Shown: positions 23,920-36,005, counted from the stretch's first letter. The stretch: DNA of 64,000 nucleotides from Malurus cyaneus samueli (GCA_009741485.1 VKON01000122.1:351612-415611), one strand, 5' to 3'. Program-made: numbers and translations. The notes: generated by a model from the letters alone, not told the origin.

Positions 23920-24076
23920 GTGCCCCCTCTGTGTCCCCACTGTGCCTTTCTGTGTCACCTCTGTGTCCCTCTGATGTCCCTGTGTCCCTCTGTGTCCCTC
24001 TGTGTCCCTCTGTCCTCTTGTCCCTCTGTGTCCCTCTGTGTCCTCTCTGTGTCCCTCTCTGTCACCTCTGTGTCCC
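23920..24076. repeat. CTCTGTGTCC minisatellite
   Basis: About 155 bases of imperfect 10-bp CTCTGTGTCC units with irregular interruptions. The motif is close to the CCCTCTGT array at 3110. Confidence 0.85.
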
Positions 24077-24381
24077 CAAACTGAATGCAGTGGGACAGTG
24101 CAACCATCAGGGCTCCAAATCCCGCTGTGCCCAAACTGGGATTGAGCTGTGCCAGAGCCCCCATCCCAGTCCCATCCCCTGCCCTTCTCCAGCCCCCAGG
24201 AACAGCTATGGGGTGTAATATAAATGTGTTGTTAACCTTTTGTGAGGAGCTGGGAGCTCTGGGATTGGGATTTGCCTCAAAGCTGGAACCAAAGGCGTCC
24301 TCAGGGCGAGGGCAGAACAGAGGAGCAGTGTGACAGTTTGGGATGTGGGCTCCTCTGGAGTTTGATGAGCCTCTGGAATTT
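24077..24381. other. Unique DNA between two minisatellites
   Basis: Short unique linker. No gene or transposon seen. Confidence 0.6.
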
Positions 24382-24838
24382 GTGGTGGGAGCCCCTTTGG
24401 ACAGTTTTGGGATGGTGGGAGCCCCTCTGGGACAGTTTGGGATGGTGGGAGCCCCTTTGGACAGTTTTGGGATGGTGGGAGCCCCTTTGGACAGTTTTGG
24501 GATGGTGGGAGCCCCTTTGGACAGTTTTGGGATGGTGGGAGCCCCTTTGGACAGTTTGGGATGGTGGGAGCCCCTTTGGACAGTTTTGGGATGGTGGGAG
24601 CCCCTTTGGACAGTTTTGGGATGGTGGGAGCCCCTCTGGGACAGTTTGGGATGGTGGGAGCCCCTCTTGGACAGTTTGGGATGGTGGGAGCCCCTCTTGG
24701 GACAGTTTGGGATGGTGGGAGCCCTCTTGGGACAGTTTGGGATGGTGGGAGCCCCTCTTGGGGACAGTTTGGGATGGTGGGAGCCCTTTGGACAGTTTGG
24801 GATGGTGGGAGCCCCTTTGGACAGTTTTGGGATGGTGA
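24382..24838. repeat. 30-bp minisatellite, about 15 units
   Basis: Units contain GGGATGGTGGGAGCCCCT followed by TTGGACAGTTTT or a variant with CTGGGACAGTTT. Lengths vary from 29 to 31 through T- and G-run changes. Open frames run through on both strands because units are near multiples of 3. These are not genes. Confidence 0.95.
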
Positions 24839-25506
24839 GGAGCAGTGCCCAGCCCCAGTGTGGCAGTGTGGCTGAGGATCACAGGATCCCTGTGCCTGTG
24901 GGATCACGGGGATGGAAAGGCTTCATCAGCCCCCCCACCCCACCCCAAAAAGGGTCACCCCCCTTTCCTTCCAGGACTGACAGGTTGGTTTGCAGTGCAG
25001 AACCCATTTCCTGAAGAACCCAAAAAAGGAGACTGACAACTGACATTAAAATCTAACAAAGTTAGAAAAGCAAGGGGACAGATAGTTTAACAAGGAGCCA
25101 TTTCTGGTGGTTACTAGATAAGATTTTAAAAAAATTGTTTCATCCTGACTTGACCTAAATGGAGTGGAAAATTACCATGACTACATTTATCTGAAATCAT
25201 AAAGTGTGTTCTGATTAGAGCATGATAAAAAGGATGGTATAAATTGATCTAAAGATAAAGAAAGGGCAGGGAAAATGAGATTAAGAAAAGAAGCAGATGC
25301 TAAAAAGGCAGGATAATACAGCAAGTCTCTGAAGCTCTATTAAAAATAGCTGTAGGAACTGGAACATAAATAGTTCAGTGCTCACTTTGTGCTGGTTGGG
25401 CTGCAGCCACTCCAGAGGGGAGCCCGAGTTATCACCTCGTTAATCCCAGGGCCTTGAGCAGACTGTGAAATGAGCAGCAGATCTGAGCAGGCAGTGGCTG
25501 GAGAGC

Positions 25507-25507
<1 letters not shown>
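24839..25507. other. Unique, partly AT-rich DNA
   Basis: No features recognised. 25,020-25,380 is AT-rich and repeat-free. Confidence 0.6.

Positions 25508-25543
<36 letters not shown>
25508..25543. repeat. (CTGT)9 tetranucleotide microsatellite
   Basis: Nine perfect CTGT units, followed by decayed CCATCTG copies. Perfect repetition makes it a likely length polymorphism. Confidence 0.95.
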
Positions 25544-25544
<1 letters not shown>

Positions 25545-26012
25545 CATCTGCTGTCCATCTGTCCGTTCAGAGCAGTGGTCACTGCACCAGGGCCTGGGTC
25601 CCTCCAGGCTGGGCTTATCTGGGGGATCTCCTGCCTCCTCTGCTCACTGAAACCTGCAGCTGCCTCATGTGCTTCAGTCCTTATCCAATTACATGGAAAT
25701 TGGTCAAAAGTCGAGAAAACGAGTGCAGTGGGTCTGCAAAACAAACCCAGCCAAAAAGAGCCTTTGGCTGACCTTCCCTTCCTGGAGAGGCTGCACTTGC
25801 CTCTGGCAGAAACCTTCATGCTCATGGAAGCAAATTTATTTCTGATAAAAGCTTTGTTTCAATTTCCTAGAAACAAGATTTAAAAAGTGAAACCAACAAA
25901 CTCTGTTTTCTTCCCCCACCTGGCTGTGTAACCGGCTGTGTGGGGCCCTGGTGTGTCCCAGTACAGGATACTGGAACCAGTAGCCCCAGGGCACAGGAGG
26001 ACGCTGAGAGTG
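25544..26012. other. Unique non-coding DNA
   Basis: Nothing recognised. Confidence 0.6.
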
Positions 26013-26255
26013 AGCACAGTGCTGGAGGGGCTCTGTCCTGGCAGGATGGGGACAGTCACTCACTGTGTGCACCCCAGAGTCCCCAAAAGCACAGTCTGTG
26101 CTGGAATGGCTCTGTCCTGGCAGGGAGGGGACACTGCTCTGTCCTCACTCACTGTGTGCCCCCAGAGAGCCCAAAGAGCACAGTCTGTGCTGGAATGGCT
26201 CTGTCCTGGCAGGATGGGGACAGTCACTCACTGTGTGCACCCAGAGAGCCCCCAA
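26013..26255. repeat. Three-copy tandem repeat, 80-90 bp unit
   Basis: Three units share GTGCTGGAATGGCTCTGTCC, TGGCAGGATGGGGACAG and CACTCACTGTGTGC. The middle unit differs by a GGAGGGGACACTGCTCTGTC segment. Confidence 0.85.
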
Positions 26256-26444
26256 CTCTGCCCTCCCCATCTGGGGTCCCACTGTGAGCTGGAATCAGCG
26301 CTGAGCTCCATGAACTGCTGCTCCTGTGCCCAGCCCAGCCCAGGAACAAGGCACTGACACTGATAAAGAACAAGGCACTGACACTGTGATAAATCATCCT
26401 GACAGCATCTTCCTCACAAATCCCATCCTTGAGGGTCCAGAAAC
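26256..26444. other. Unique DNA with a short duplication
   Basis: Contains GAACAAGGCACTGACACTG twice at about 26,343-26,385. Nothing else seen. Confidence 0.6.
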
Positions 26445-26471
26445 GCTGCTGCTGCTGCTGCTGCTGCTGCT
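26445..26471. repeat. (GCT)9 trinucleotide microsatellite
   Basis: Nine perfect GCT/CTG units. No coding frame around it is supported, so poly-Leu, poly-Ala or poly-Gln readings are not meaningful. Confidence 0.95.
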
Positions 26472-27894
26472 CAGGAGCTGTGGAGCAGGAATGGACCAAG
26501 GGCTCACACCTCTTTCCTTTTTAACTGTTTTTTTCTCTTTTGCTGTATGGCTGGAATGTCCAGCCTCTCTCCAGAACAGAAAGCAGTTTATTTACCTAAT
26601 CCCTGATGACAGATTTCAGTCGAGTGCAGCACTGCAATCCCCAGCGTGCTGGGCTCCTGTCACCCCCCAGCAAAGATCTCTGTCCTGGACCTTCCCTGGA
26701 TGGCCAATGCCATCTGCTTCACTCGGATGAGCCTCAGCAAAAAGCCTCTGTGGAGAACTGTCCCTCTTTCCCTGTGCTGTAAACTTCCCTTTCCACTCTC
26801 TGTTTATGTTCATGCACACATACATAAACCTTCCTGCAGATTTCCTCTGAGGAGAGAGCCAAAGCACAGAGCCAGAGGGAGCCCCGTTCCCACTGTGCCA
26901 TTGGGAGAGTGTGAGCAAAGAGAGACCACTGAGGGTGTGAGAACCATCCTGGTGTCACATCTGTCCCTGCTGTCCTCGCCAGAGCCACGAGTCCATGACA
27001 GCATTATTATTTCTGCAGTGTCATTAACAGTCCCAGGGAATTTCATTCCCTCAGATTTGTTTTAATGAATGTCCAGATACACAGCTGTTCCAAAGGGGTC
27101 TGTGTCACCCCTCTCCACTGTGAATATCCCATCCCTGATATCAGGACTGTCCCAGCTCATGGGCAGTGATGCTGAGGGGTTTGGAGGCACTGTCAGAGCT
27201 GAGATTTCAGCCCTGTGCTCTCATCATCCTCCTCCTGCCTTGTTCTCCTCTGAGATCCCCAGCTCAAGGGCTGGAAATGATGTTTAAAGTGCTGGGTGAT
27301 GTCCCTGGGGATGCAGAGTGAGGGTTCACTCACTCCTTACACAGGAGCCAACCAAACAAACAAGGGAGGTATTTTAAATTACTGTGGGAGCAAATTTGTC
27401 TTTGATCAGCATTAGAAAGAAACCTGGGACGATGGCAGCAAAGCTGAGCCTGGGTCCTGAGTTAAACTGATGAAAAGGCTCTGTGATGCTGGGAGGGGAT
27501 CCCAGGCTCTGAGGGTGCTCAGCTCCAGCACTTGGCAAAGGAATCAGCCCCTGCTGGGACTCTCAGCCTTTGGGAACCTGTGCATCCAACACCAACAAAG
27601 GGGCAAAGCCAACATCCAGCTATTCTCATCCATGCTGAAGTCTATTTTCATTCATGTGAGGCTGCCATTGCTGCCATGGTGACCAACTTGGAAATTAATT
27701 ATATAAAGATGATAACAACATATTTAAATAGGAACATCCAACCCACGGTTCTGGCAGAAGGATCCACGTATTCCTGGATTGTGCCCCTCCCACCTTCCCC
27801 TTGAGTCCTTAGGTATGGTGACTTCAGGCATTTCATCCTGCACTTACCTGCATGTTGATGTTAACAGCTATAACAAATCTTCTGTTTCTTATCA
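26472..27894. other. Unique non-coding DNA
   Basis: No array or transposon. Several overlapping open frames of 80-140 codons at 26,600-27,070 occur on both strands. None has a recognisable domain. Confidence 0.55.

Positions 27895-27922
<28 letters not shown>
27895..27922. repeat. Poly(T) tract, 28 bases
   Basis: A pure T run. If it were the tail of a minus-strand retrocopy, the body would lie to the right, but I see no gene-like sequence or AATAAA complement there. Confidence 0.9.
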
Positions 27923-27926
<4 letters not shown>

Positions 27927-28673
27927 CTGACTTCTAATAACAGATATCCTGTAAACAATTCTGATTCTGCCCAAAGCCTGTGAACACGAACACCATCCTC
28001 ATGTAGTACATGAGGTTTGTGATTGAAGATGTTGGCTTTGGACCAAGGAAGCCCCAGGCAGGTGCTAGCAGAGCATGGGCTCACTGTCACACACATTGGG
28101 CTTCTGCCTTGGTTTCTTTGGGATTTTCCACAGGACAAAGGGAATTGTCAAAAAATGCACCACCAGAACCAAAAGCTGGTCCATGGCTGTGCAGGGAAGG
28201 GAAATTAGAGAGGCTGCCTTGCTCTTCAGGCGAGAGACCATCTCCCTTTCGCAGAGGGAAGGTGCCAGTTCAGCCTTGCCTGTTCTCCCTCTGTGATGTT
28301 CTCCCCCTGTGATGTTCTCCCCCTGTGATATTCCCTAAAATCAATGGGGTTTTTCAGCCCTGAGCAGTGCCCTCCAAGCTGCTGTGACCAAACTCTGCTG
28401 CTCTCTCTGTGTTCCCTCCCCAGGTACGCTTTCATCCCTGTCCAACAGCACTTTCTGTGCCCTTCTGTCACAGACAGCCTTTGATGTTGGCTCTGTCATG
28501 GAGATTATTTTTGTGCTCTTTTCTGCAGCTCTTTTACCATTGACTCATGTTGTTTCTTCTCTCTCTGTGTTTTTTTTAATGCATGAACATATATCTACCC
28601 TTGCCACATTCCTTTCTGTTGGGCTTGGAGCTCTCTCAGGAGGTGGAGACAAACAAGAGAGGAGTGAATTGCA
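27923..28673. other. Unique DNA with a 16-bp triplicate
   Basis: At 28,285-28,332 three consecutive 16-bp units CTCCCYCTGTGATGTT occur. The remaining sequence has no recognised feature. Confidence 0.65.
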
Positions 28674-28954
28674 CATGGGAATCTGGCTTTTCATATTATC
28701 CATGAAGTGACTGCAAACCAGGATGTGTGCATGGGAATTTGGCTTTTCATATTATCCATGAAGTGACTGCAAACCAGGACGTGTGCATGGGAATTTGGCT
28801 TTTCAGATTATCCATGAAGTGACTGCAAACCAGGACGTGTGCATGGGAATCTGGCTTTTCAGATTATCCATGAAGGGGATACAAACCAAACTGTGTGCAT
28901 GGGAATCTGGCTTTTCAGAGCATCCAGTGAGGTGAACACAAACCAAACTGTGTG
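28674..28954. repeat. 56-bp minisatellite, five units
   Basis: Five head-to-tail units start at 28,674, 28,730, 28,786, 28,842 and 28,898, each beginning CATGGGAATYTGGCTTTTCA and ending GTGTG. The first three are nearly identical. The last two share AAACTGTGTG and diverge more, so the array probably grew at its left side. Confidence 0.95.
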
Positions 28955-29984
28955 CAGGACGTGTGGCTGCTGGCAGGGATTTGCAGAGGGAAGGACTCAC
29001 CCCTGGGATGCTGCCTGAGCTTTCCCAGTGGATGAGCTCGTTTGTTTTGGCACTCTCAGGGATGGTTTACATCCTCTGCATCCACTGCTCAGCTGCTGTG
29101 GTTCATTCCTTCAAAGAGCTCCCGGGATTGAGCCCTAAAACAGCTCAGAAATGGCTCCATCAGTTCTGGGGACAGGGACACACAGCAGAGTGCTGTGACA
29201 GAAGCCTTTCCCCAAATGCTGGTGATGGTGGAACCATGGCTGATGTCTGGAGCTGTGGATGTGGCACAGACAATCAGCCCTCCCGTGGTTGGTTGTTCAG
29301 GGACAGATTTTTCAGAGTTATCAAACTTTGCAAAGTGGAAATAACAACAGAAATAAACCACTGGCACTGGCCATGCTTGGTGAGCAGAGTGGGACCGTGC
29401 CCTCCCGCCTCGGGTGTCCCTGGACAGGGCTCTCTGCCCTCAGCTGGGGCTAAAACTGCATTTGAAATGTTTCATTTGCAAACCTTTCACAAAGATCATG
29501 CTGACATTCAAACAGGAGAATGCCAAAACAATACGTGACAGCCAGCTTGCTCCTCTGCTTTGGAAAATTCAGATGTTTTCATCTCACAAAGCTGCTCATT
29601 CTTCCTCCTAACATAAACATTGTAATGAGAATAAAATGGTTCTCTTTTACAAAATGCTGTGTGTTGGTGGTTAAGCAAAATTAACATTTTGTAAAGCAAA
29701 TGAAGGAGAAAGGCAGCTCTCTGACAAATTCTGTGAGCAAAGAAATGATTGTTTTATGTTCTGAACAAATTAATTTCACTTTTCCTGGATGATGATCCAG
29801 AGGCAAAGCTGCATCCAGGGGCACTCAGAAGGGAAATGGTTAAGAAAGGGAGCAAAGTGTCCCACCCTCCCCGGGGTGACCCAGACACAAGGGATGTTTC
29901 AGTGATGCTCAAACCTTGTGCCTTCCACAGCTTCACACAGGGCACACAAACATCCTGTGCTTCACTCACAGACATTTCTGAGCA
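28955..29984. other. Unique non-coding DNA
   Basis: A 191-codon frame at 28,963-29,538 has no recognisable domain and is overlapped by frames on the other strand. No repeat or exon is supported. Confidence 0.55.
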
Positions 29985-30092
29985 GCCTGGGCTGGCAGGA
30001 GGTGTCCCTGCCCACGGCAGGCAGTGGAGAGATGAGCTTCAATGGCCCTTCAAACACGAGCTGTTCTGAGGATCTGTGATTCTGTAATCATT
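29985..30092 (+). mobile_element. CR1 LINE 3'-terminal fragment
   Basis: Contains GGCAGGAGGTGTCCCTGCCC, a decayed 'atgagcttcaatggcccttc', and a terminal ATCTGTGATTCTGTAATCAT matching the CR1 ATTCTRTG end. Only the last 100 or so bases of the element remain. Confidence 0.8.
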
Positions 30093-30707
30093 AACCCCAA
30101 ATAAACTCCAGGAATTGTGTGTTCACGTCAGTCTGACGGATTTTCGTGGGACTGTCAGGATGGCCAAAGGTTGTCAGTGTCAATTTAACTTCAGAGCAGG
30201 AACTGTGGATGTTGGAGTTAAAAGCAAGTTATTGCTAGAATCTCCAGCTAGCTCATGTTCACAGTGGTAGTATTTAATTTTTTTCTAAATTTCAGGCTTT
30301 ACTGTTCTCTTTTTTTTTAACCACAAAAGCTTCAAGGAATTAAGCTGTACCAAAAAATCAAACATTTTTCTGCACCAGTATGAGCACAGTGAGAAAGGGT
30401 TTGCCAAGAAGTTACAAAAGAGATGATCTGCTTTTCCTGGGGCATCTCTGCCATTCCCAGGTAGCTCATGGGTACAGCTGCCATTAACCCCACACTCAGT
30501 GCTCTTTGCAAGGTCCCGTGTGCCCTTTAGAGCCCCGGGCCATGTTCTGTGCCACAGCTCTGTCCTGTGCAACACTGGGCTGGCTTTGCTCTCACGGGCT
30601 CAGGCACATCCCCTGTGACAGCAAAGGGTCCCCTCAGCAGCAGCACCCGCAGCTCCTTCTGGGGTGGGAAACAACATGGGGCAGGTAGGGATGAGCACAG
30701 GGTGCAG
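30093..30707. other. Unique non-coding DNA
   Basis: No feature recognised. Confidence 0.6.
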
Positions 30708-30728
30708 TCATCACCAGCATCACCTGGC

Positions 30729-30763
<35 letters not shown>

Positions 30764-31168
30764 CCATCATCTTCAGCGTCAATTGTCATCACAATCATCC
30801 ATTCACATCACGCAATCATCCATCATCATCATCATTCACCAGCATCACTTGGCAATCATCATCATCATCATCATCATCATCGTCATCATCATCGTCATCA
30901 TCACCAGCATCATCATCATCACCATCATCATCAGCGTCATTGTCATCATCATCATCATCATCATCATCACCATCACCATCATCATCATCAACACAGCATC
31001 ACCTGGCAAATCATATACAATCATCCAATATCACCATCATCATCACCATCATCATATCATCAATCAATATCATATCATCGCCATTCATCATCATATCGTC
31101 CATCCATTCGCCATCATCATCATCATCTCATCATCTCATCGTCATCATCGCCATCATCATCATCATCC

Positions 31169-31204
<36 letters not shown>

Positions 31205-31272
31205 CCAGCATCACCTGGCAATCATCATCATCATCATCATCATCATCACCATCACCATCATCATCATCATCA
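30708..31272. repeat. (ATC)n array with higher-order unit
   Basis: About 565 bases of ATC with GTC, GCC and ACC substitutions. A non-ATC marker, CCAGCATCACCTGGCAATCA or close variants, recurs at about 30,712, 30,838, 30,990 and 31,205. This shows duplication of units of about 130-210 bases. Frames read poly-His, poly-Ile or poly-Ser and are not genes. Confidence 0.93.
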
Positions 31273-32289
31273 AGGAATTCGTGTTTCACCAAAATGTGAT
31301 GTTCAAAGGGAAAATATTTCACTGACGCTTCTTCAAAGAGCACTTTGCATGTGGGATTTTGGTCTGAAGCACTCTCTTTTGAGAGAAATGGGAATATCCA
31401 AGTGTAAAACCTGAGTTTTCAAGTTTGTTTTTTTATTTGTTTGTTTATGGTTTTTGTTCTTTTATTTTGGTTTTGTTTTTTCTTTAAATAAAATTCCACT
31501 TGCAAGGAAACATAAAGTTTGTGTCACATCTTAGCAAAGGCAAATCTTAATATTAGTGGTGTCCAAGAAATGGAATGGAACTGCTCTGTGTGGTAAAATT
31601 GAGGAGACAAAATTGAATTGTAATTATTGTCCTCTTGCTGAAGATTTTTTCTTTTAAGTTGGATAAGTGCCCACACCGTAGGCCCTGAGCAGCAGTGAGG
31701 AATCTCCTGCTGAGATAAATGGGAATTACGTTTTTGGCAAAGTTCCTGAGTTGCTCAATGAATTCCATTGCATTTTATAGCAAAGACTGCTCTTCAGCAC
31801 AAGCCCTTCCTGTTCCAGACCTTGGAGTTGGGAATGTGCAGATTAAGGCATTATTTTGACTGCAATCTAAAGACCTTGTAGAAAAGTTGAAAAAAATCCA
31901 AGGTGCTGCCAGTGGTTTTGCTGGGAATTGGATTAATATTTGCTGGATTTTCTGTATCCTTTTAACTGCTGCTCTCCTCCTCCTTCCAGTAAATAAATCT
32001 GCCTATTAGTTAAACAAACTGACTCTGATAGAAACCAAACACAAGAAATACATTAACAATAATCCCCTGTTCCTAAAATAGAAAGGCAATAGTGGAGAGA
32101 GCCCTCGGGTTCCTCACCACCAGCACTGCTCCTGCTGTGAACTCTGACAGCAAAGGAACTGAGCTGGGGCCAAACCCAAAAACCGCAGCGGTTCCTGTGA
32201 GCTGGAACACGTCACTGCAGCCACAGCATGGAGCAGGGCTGTGTCACCGGGGAGGGACAGCCACACGTCCTGCAGGTGACACGAGGGAC
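31273..32289. other. Unique DNA with a T-rich stretch
   Basis: 31,420-31,490 is T/G-rich and ends in AAATAAA, which could act as a plus-strand polyadenylation signal. No upstream exon is visible to support a transcript end. Confidence 0.5.
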
Positions 32290-33089
32290 ACGGGGAGGAG
32301 CAGGGAGGGACACAGAGAGGACAGGGATGGACACGGAGAGGACAGGGCAGGGATGGACACGGAGAGGACAGGGATGGACATGGAGAGAGCAGGGAGGGAC
32401 ACAGAGAGGACAGGGATGGACACGGAGAGGACAGGGCAGGGATGGACATGGAGAGGACAGGGATGGACATGGAGAGAGCAGGGATGGACATGGACAGGGC
32501 AGGGATGGACACAGAGAGGACAGGGCAGGGATGGACATGGAGAGGACAGGGAAAAGGGCAGACAGAGTGAGGACAGGCGATGGCACCACGGAGACAAAAA
32601 AAGGAAAACAGGGCAGGGGATGGACATGGAGAGGAACAAGGGAAATGGGGACATGGAGAGAGCAAGGGATTGGACAAAATGGGACAGGGCAGGGAATGGA
32701 CCCACAGAGAGGAAACAAAGGGCAGGGGAATGGACATGGAAAGAGGACAGGATGGATCCATGAAAGAGAGGGCAGGGATGGCCACATGAGAGAGGACAGG
32801 GGCAGGGTTGGACCAAAGAGGACAGGATGGGATCAATGGAAGAGGACAGGGATTGGATTCCAGGGAGAGGCAGGGATGGACATGGAAGAGGAACGAGGGA
32901 AACGGGAGAAGGGCAAGGAGAAGGACAGGGACTCAGGAGAGACAGGGATGGTCCATGGAAGAGAGACAGGGAGGGACACAAGGAGGGACAGGGACGGGCA
33001 ACCAGGGAGAGGACAGGGGATGGAATCCATCGGAGAGGACAAGGGAAATGGACCAAGGAAAAGGAAATGGCAGGGATTGGGACACGGTG
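32290..33089. repeat. GATGGACA-type minisatellite, 21/26-bp units
   Basis: Plus strand is nearly all G and A. Units read GATGGACACGGAGAGGACAG with or without an inserted GGCAG. The first 300 bases are regular. From about 32,560 to the end, extra A and G bases and broken spacing appear, as in uncorrected long reads. Long frames in all six registers are by-products. Confidence 0.92.
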
Positions 33090-35136
33090 GGGCCTTTTGC
33101 TGTGCCTGAAAGGAAGGATTGGCTTGCTCCTGCCCAGGCTGAAAGTCAGGCAGAACCCAGAACCCACATTTTCTACGCCCATTTTCTTCCAACAAGCAAG
33201 AGGCAAGTAAAGTCCCCTGGGAAAGCCTTTGGGGACCCTTTGCTGCCCCTCTCTGGCAAGTGGGGAGCTAGGTGATTTGGGGCTTTTCTCCTGAGCGCAC
33301 CATGGGTCTGTCCTTCCCTCGCAAAACCTTCGCCTGGCTCCAACCAGATTTTGCAAGTAACAGTGTTTTTGCCCTGATTTTTGGAAACATGCGTGCTTGG
33401 GTTTTTTGTAGGAACCTTTGCCCCTCTGGGAACAATCCAGAGGACAATTTTCCCGTGACCTTGCCTGGCACGCTGGTTGGGCTTTGCCTGTCACGGCCAA
33501 GGGCCTCCTGGCCATCGACTCTCCTCCCTGGAGGAGCCTCTCGGGAGTCCTCAAGCAGCTCCCCTCAACCGTTTTTTTTGGCCTGATCCCTTTACATTTT
33601 CAACCGGTGTTGGTAAGAAAAAACCCTGAACCCACAAGAACCTGGGGATGCCCGTCCCCTCTCCCCTCTCCCAGTAAAAATTTCACTGGATCAGCCTGGC
33701 TCCAAAAACTGCAGGAGCCCTGCCAGCTGGGTGGGAAAGGGCAAGCCCTGCCCCGTGCCCGGGGGAGGCAACAGGCACGCGGGAATCCAGAGCTTGGCTT
33801 TGGGCCCTTTTTTTGGGAAGAGCCCGCAACGGGCCTCGTGGCGGCCGCCGGGCTCTGGGCGCATGCGGGCGGAGGGAGGGGCTCCCTTCCGGCCCCACAT
33901 TCCTTTTGCCCTAATTTAACGTGCAGTCCCTTTAGCGGGGGCCTGCAGAAGCCAGATGGGTCCTTGATTTAACAGTCTTTTTTCTCCCTTCTGAAAAACT
34001 TTGGGTTTCAAGTGTTTTGGGGCAAGAGGTTAAAACCAAGAACTGGGGATTTCTCAGTTCTGGAATCCTGGAAAACCGGATGGTTTTTGCTGGGACAGAG
34101 TGTTTGGACGTTTTTTTCCAGCATCATCAGCTTTTCCCTGAGGACATCTTAGGGAGCAGAAAAATTGTTGATGAATGCTGTTGGTTGGGGAGGGATTGAG
34201 GCTGGGTGGGTTGGCTGAAACACTGGGGTTCTGATGGTGGATGACCACTGGGTCTGGTGTGGCTGGACACGGGGGTTTCCCTGGTGGTGGGCTTGGACCA
34301 CTGGGTCCCTGGTGGTGGCTGGGCACTTTGTTTGCGCTGTTGGGGTCTGGTGGGTGGCCTGGGACAAATCTGGGTTTCCCTGGTGTTTGGGCTTGAACTG
34401 GACCACTCTTTGTGGGTGTTTTTCTGGCCGTGGGCCTGGCCACTGGCTCCTGGGGGTGGTGCCTGACAACTGGCTCTGGCCGTTGGGGCTGGCACTGGGG
34501 TCTGGGCCATGGCTGGCACTGGTGGGTCCTGGGGCCGGATGGGCTGTGACCGGACTGTGGGGGGGATCTGGGGTGGTGGCTCGCGTGTGGGATCATCGTG
34601 GGTCCTGGTGTTGGCTGGCAAACTGGGCTCTGGCAGGTTTTGGCCTTGGACACTGGGTTTTGGCTCTCATGGGCGTGGCAACTGGGTGTCTGGCCAATGG
34701 CTGGGAACACTGGGGTGTCCCTGGTTGTGGGCTGGACATGGGTCTGGGTTTGGTGGGCTTTGACCAAAGACTGGCTCTGGCCGTGGCTGGACACTGGGTC
34801 CCCCTGGCTGGCTGGACAACATGGTGTCGCTGGTTGTCGCCTTGGACATCTGGTCTGGGTGTGGCTGTTGAACAGACTTGGGTTCTGGCCGTGGGCTGAA
34901 CAACTGGCCTCTGGCCCGTGGGTGGGTGCCATCTCTGTCTGCAGAATTGTCACTGCCCAGCCCTGCTCACGTTGTTGGCAAGGACTCCTTTCGGGTCCAC
35001 TTGGCCATTGGCCCTCCAGTGGGTGGTCTGGCCACCCGTTCCCACGAGGCCCGTCTGCGCCTGCATCAGGCTTCAACGCTCTTTAGTGCCCGCTCAGCAC
35101 TCCCAGGGGAGAAATCACCAGGGGCCACTTGGCTGA
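33090..35136. repeat. Noisy direct copy of 35,298-36,622
   Basis: Follows 35,298-36,622 segment by segment, from the TTTGCTGTGCC start through GAAAGTCAGGCAGAACCCAG, CCATGGGTCTGTCCTTCCCT, the CpG-rich patch and the 22-bp array, to GGGGCCACTTGGCTGA at the gap edge. It is about 1.5 times longer because homopolymers and doublets are inflated throughout (for example TTTTTTTTGGCC near 33,573). Such insertion-rich divergence is typical of raw long-read sequence extending into a gap. I regard it as a false duplication. Confidence 0.85.
34205..34915. repeat. Noisy 22-bp minisatellite
   Basis: Corrupted version of the GGCTGGACACTGGGTCTGG array at 36,250-36,452, expanded to about 700 bases. Spacing is irregular and G and T runs are inflated. 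Confidence 0.8.
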
Positions 35137-35161
35137 NNNNNNNNNNNNNNNNNNNNNNNNN
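35137..35161. other. Assembly gap (25 N)
   Basis: Exactly 25 undetermined bases, the same length as the gap at 52,501. A fixed-length placeholder rather than a measured gap is likely. The sequence on its left duplicates sequence on its right. Confidence 0.97.
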
Positions 35162-35297
35162 ACAGGGATGGACATGGAGAGAGCAGGGATGGACACAGAG
35201 AGGACAGGGCAGGGATGGACACAGAGAGGACAGGGCAGGGATGGACATGGAGAGGACAGGGATGGACACGGAGAGGACAGGGCAGGGATGGACACGG
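35162..35297. repeat. GATGGACA-type minisatellite, right part
   Basis: Clean units of GATGGACACAGAGAGGACAG with the GGCAG insertion, same family as 32,290-33,089. The two are probably ends of one array separated by a false copy. Confidence 0.93.
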
Positions 35298-35859
35298 TGG
35301 CTTTGCTGTGCTGAGGAGGATGTGCTGCTCCTGCAGGCTGAAGTCAGGCAGAACCCAGACCCCATTTTCACGCTCCATTTCCAACAAGCAGAGGCAGTAA
35401 GTCCTGGGAAGCCTTTGGGGACCCTTGCTGCCCTCTCTGCAGTGGGAGCAGGTGATTTGGGGCTCTCTGAGCACCATGGTCTGTCCTTCCCTCCGCAAAA
35501 CCTATCGCTGGCTCCACCAGGATTGCAGTAACATGTTTTGCCCTGATTTTGACTGCGTGCTTGGGTTTGTAGGACCTTGCTCTGGAACATCCAGAGGACA
35601 TTTCCGTGACCTTGCTGCACGCTGTGGCTGCTGTCACGGCCAAGGGGCTCCTGCCATCGCCCTCTCCTCTGGAGGAGCTCTCGGGAGTCTCAGCAGCCTC
35701 CCCTCAACCGTTTGGGCTGATCCATTAACATTTCACCGTGTGTAGAAAAACCCCTGAAGCCCACAAGGACCTGGGGATGCCTCGTCCCTCTCCTTTCCCA
35801 GCATTTAACTGAGTCAGCCTGGCCTCACCCTGCAGGAGCTGCAGCTGGGTGGGAAGGGC

Positions 35860-36005
35860 AGCACCTGCCCCGTGCCCGGGGGAGCACAGGCACCGCGGAT
35901 CCAGAGCTGCTTTTGGCCTTTTTTGGAAGAGCCGCACGGGCTCGTGGCGGCGCCGGGCTCTGGGCGCTGCGGCGGAGGGAGGGCTCCTCCGGCCCACATT
36001 CCTTG
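35860..36005. other. CpG-rich patch
   Basis: About 145 bases with dense CpG, including GTGGCGGCGCCGGGCTCTGG and GCGCTGCGGCGGAGGGAGGG, in CpG-poor surroundings. Also present at 33,740-33,905 and, inverted, at 63,260-63,400. It could be a small CpG island or first exon. I see no start codon with a long frame that survives in all copies. Confidence 0.5.

Noticed and set aside
27895..27922. Tail of a processed pseudogene or SINE
   Set aside because: No gene-like body, polyadenylation signal or target-site duplication is visible next to the T run.
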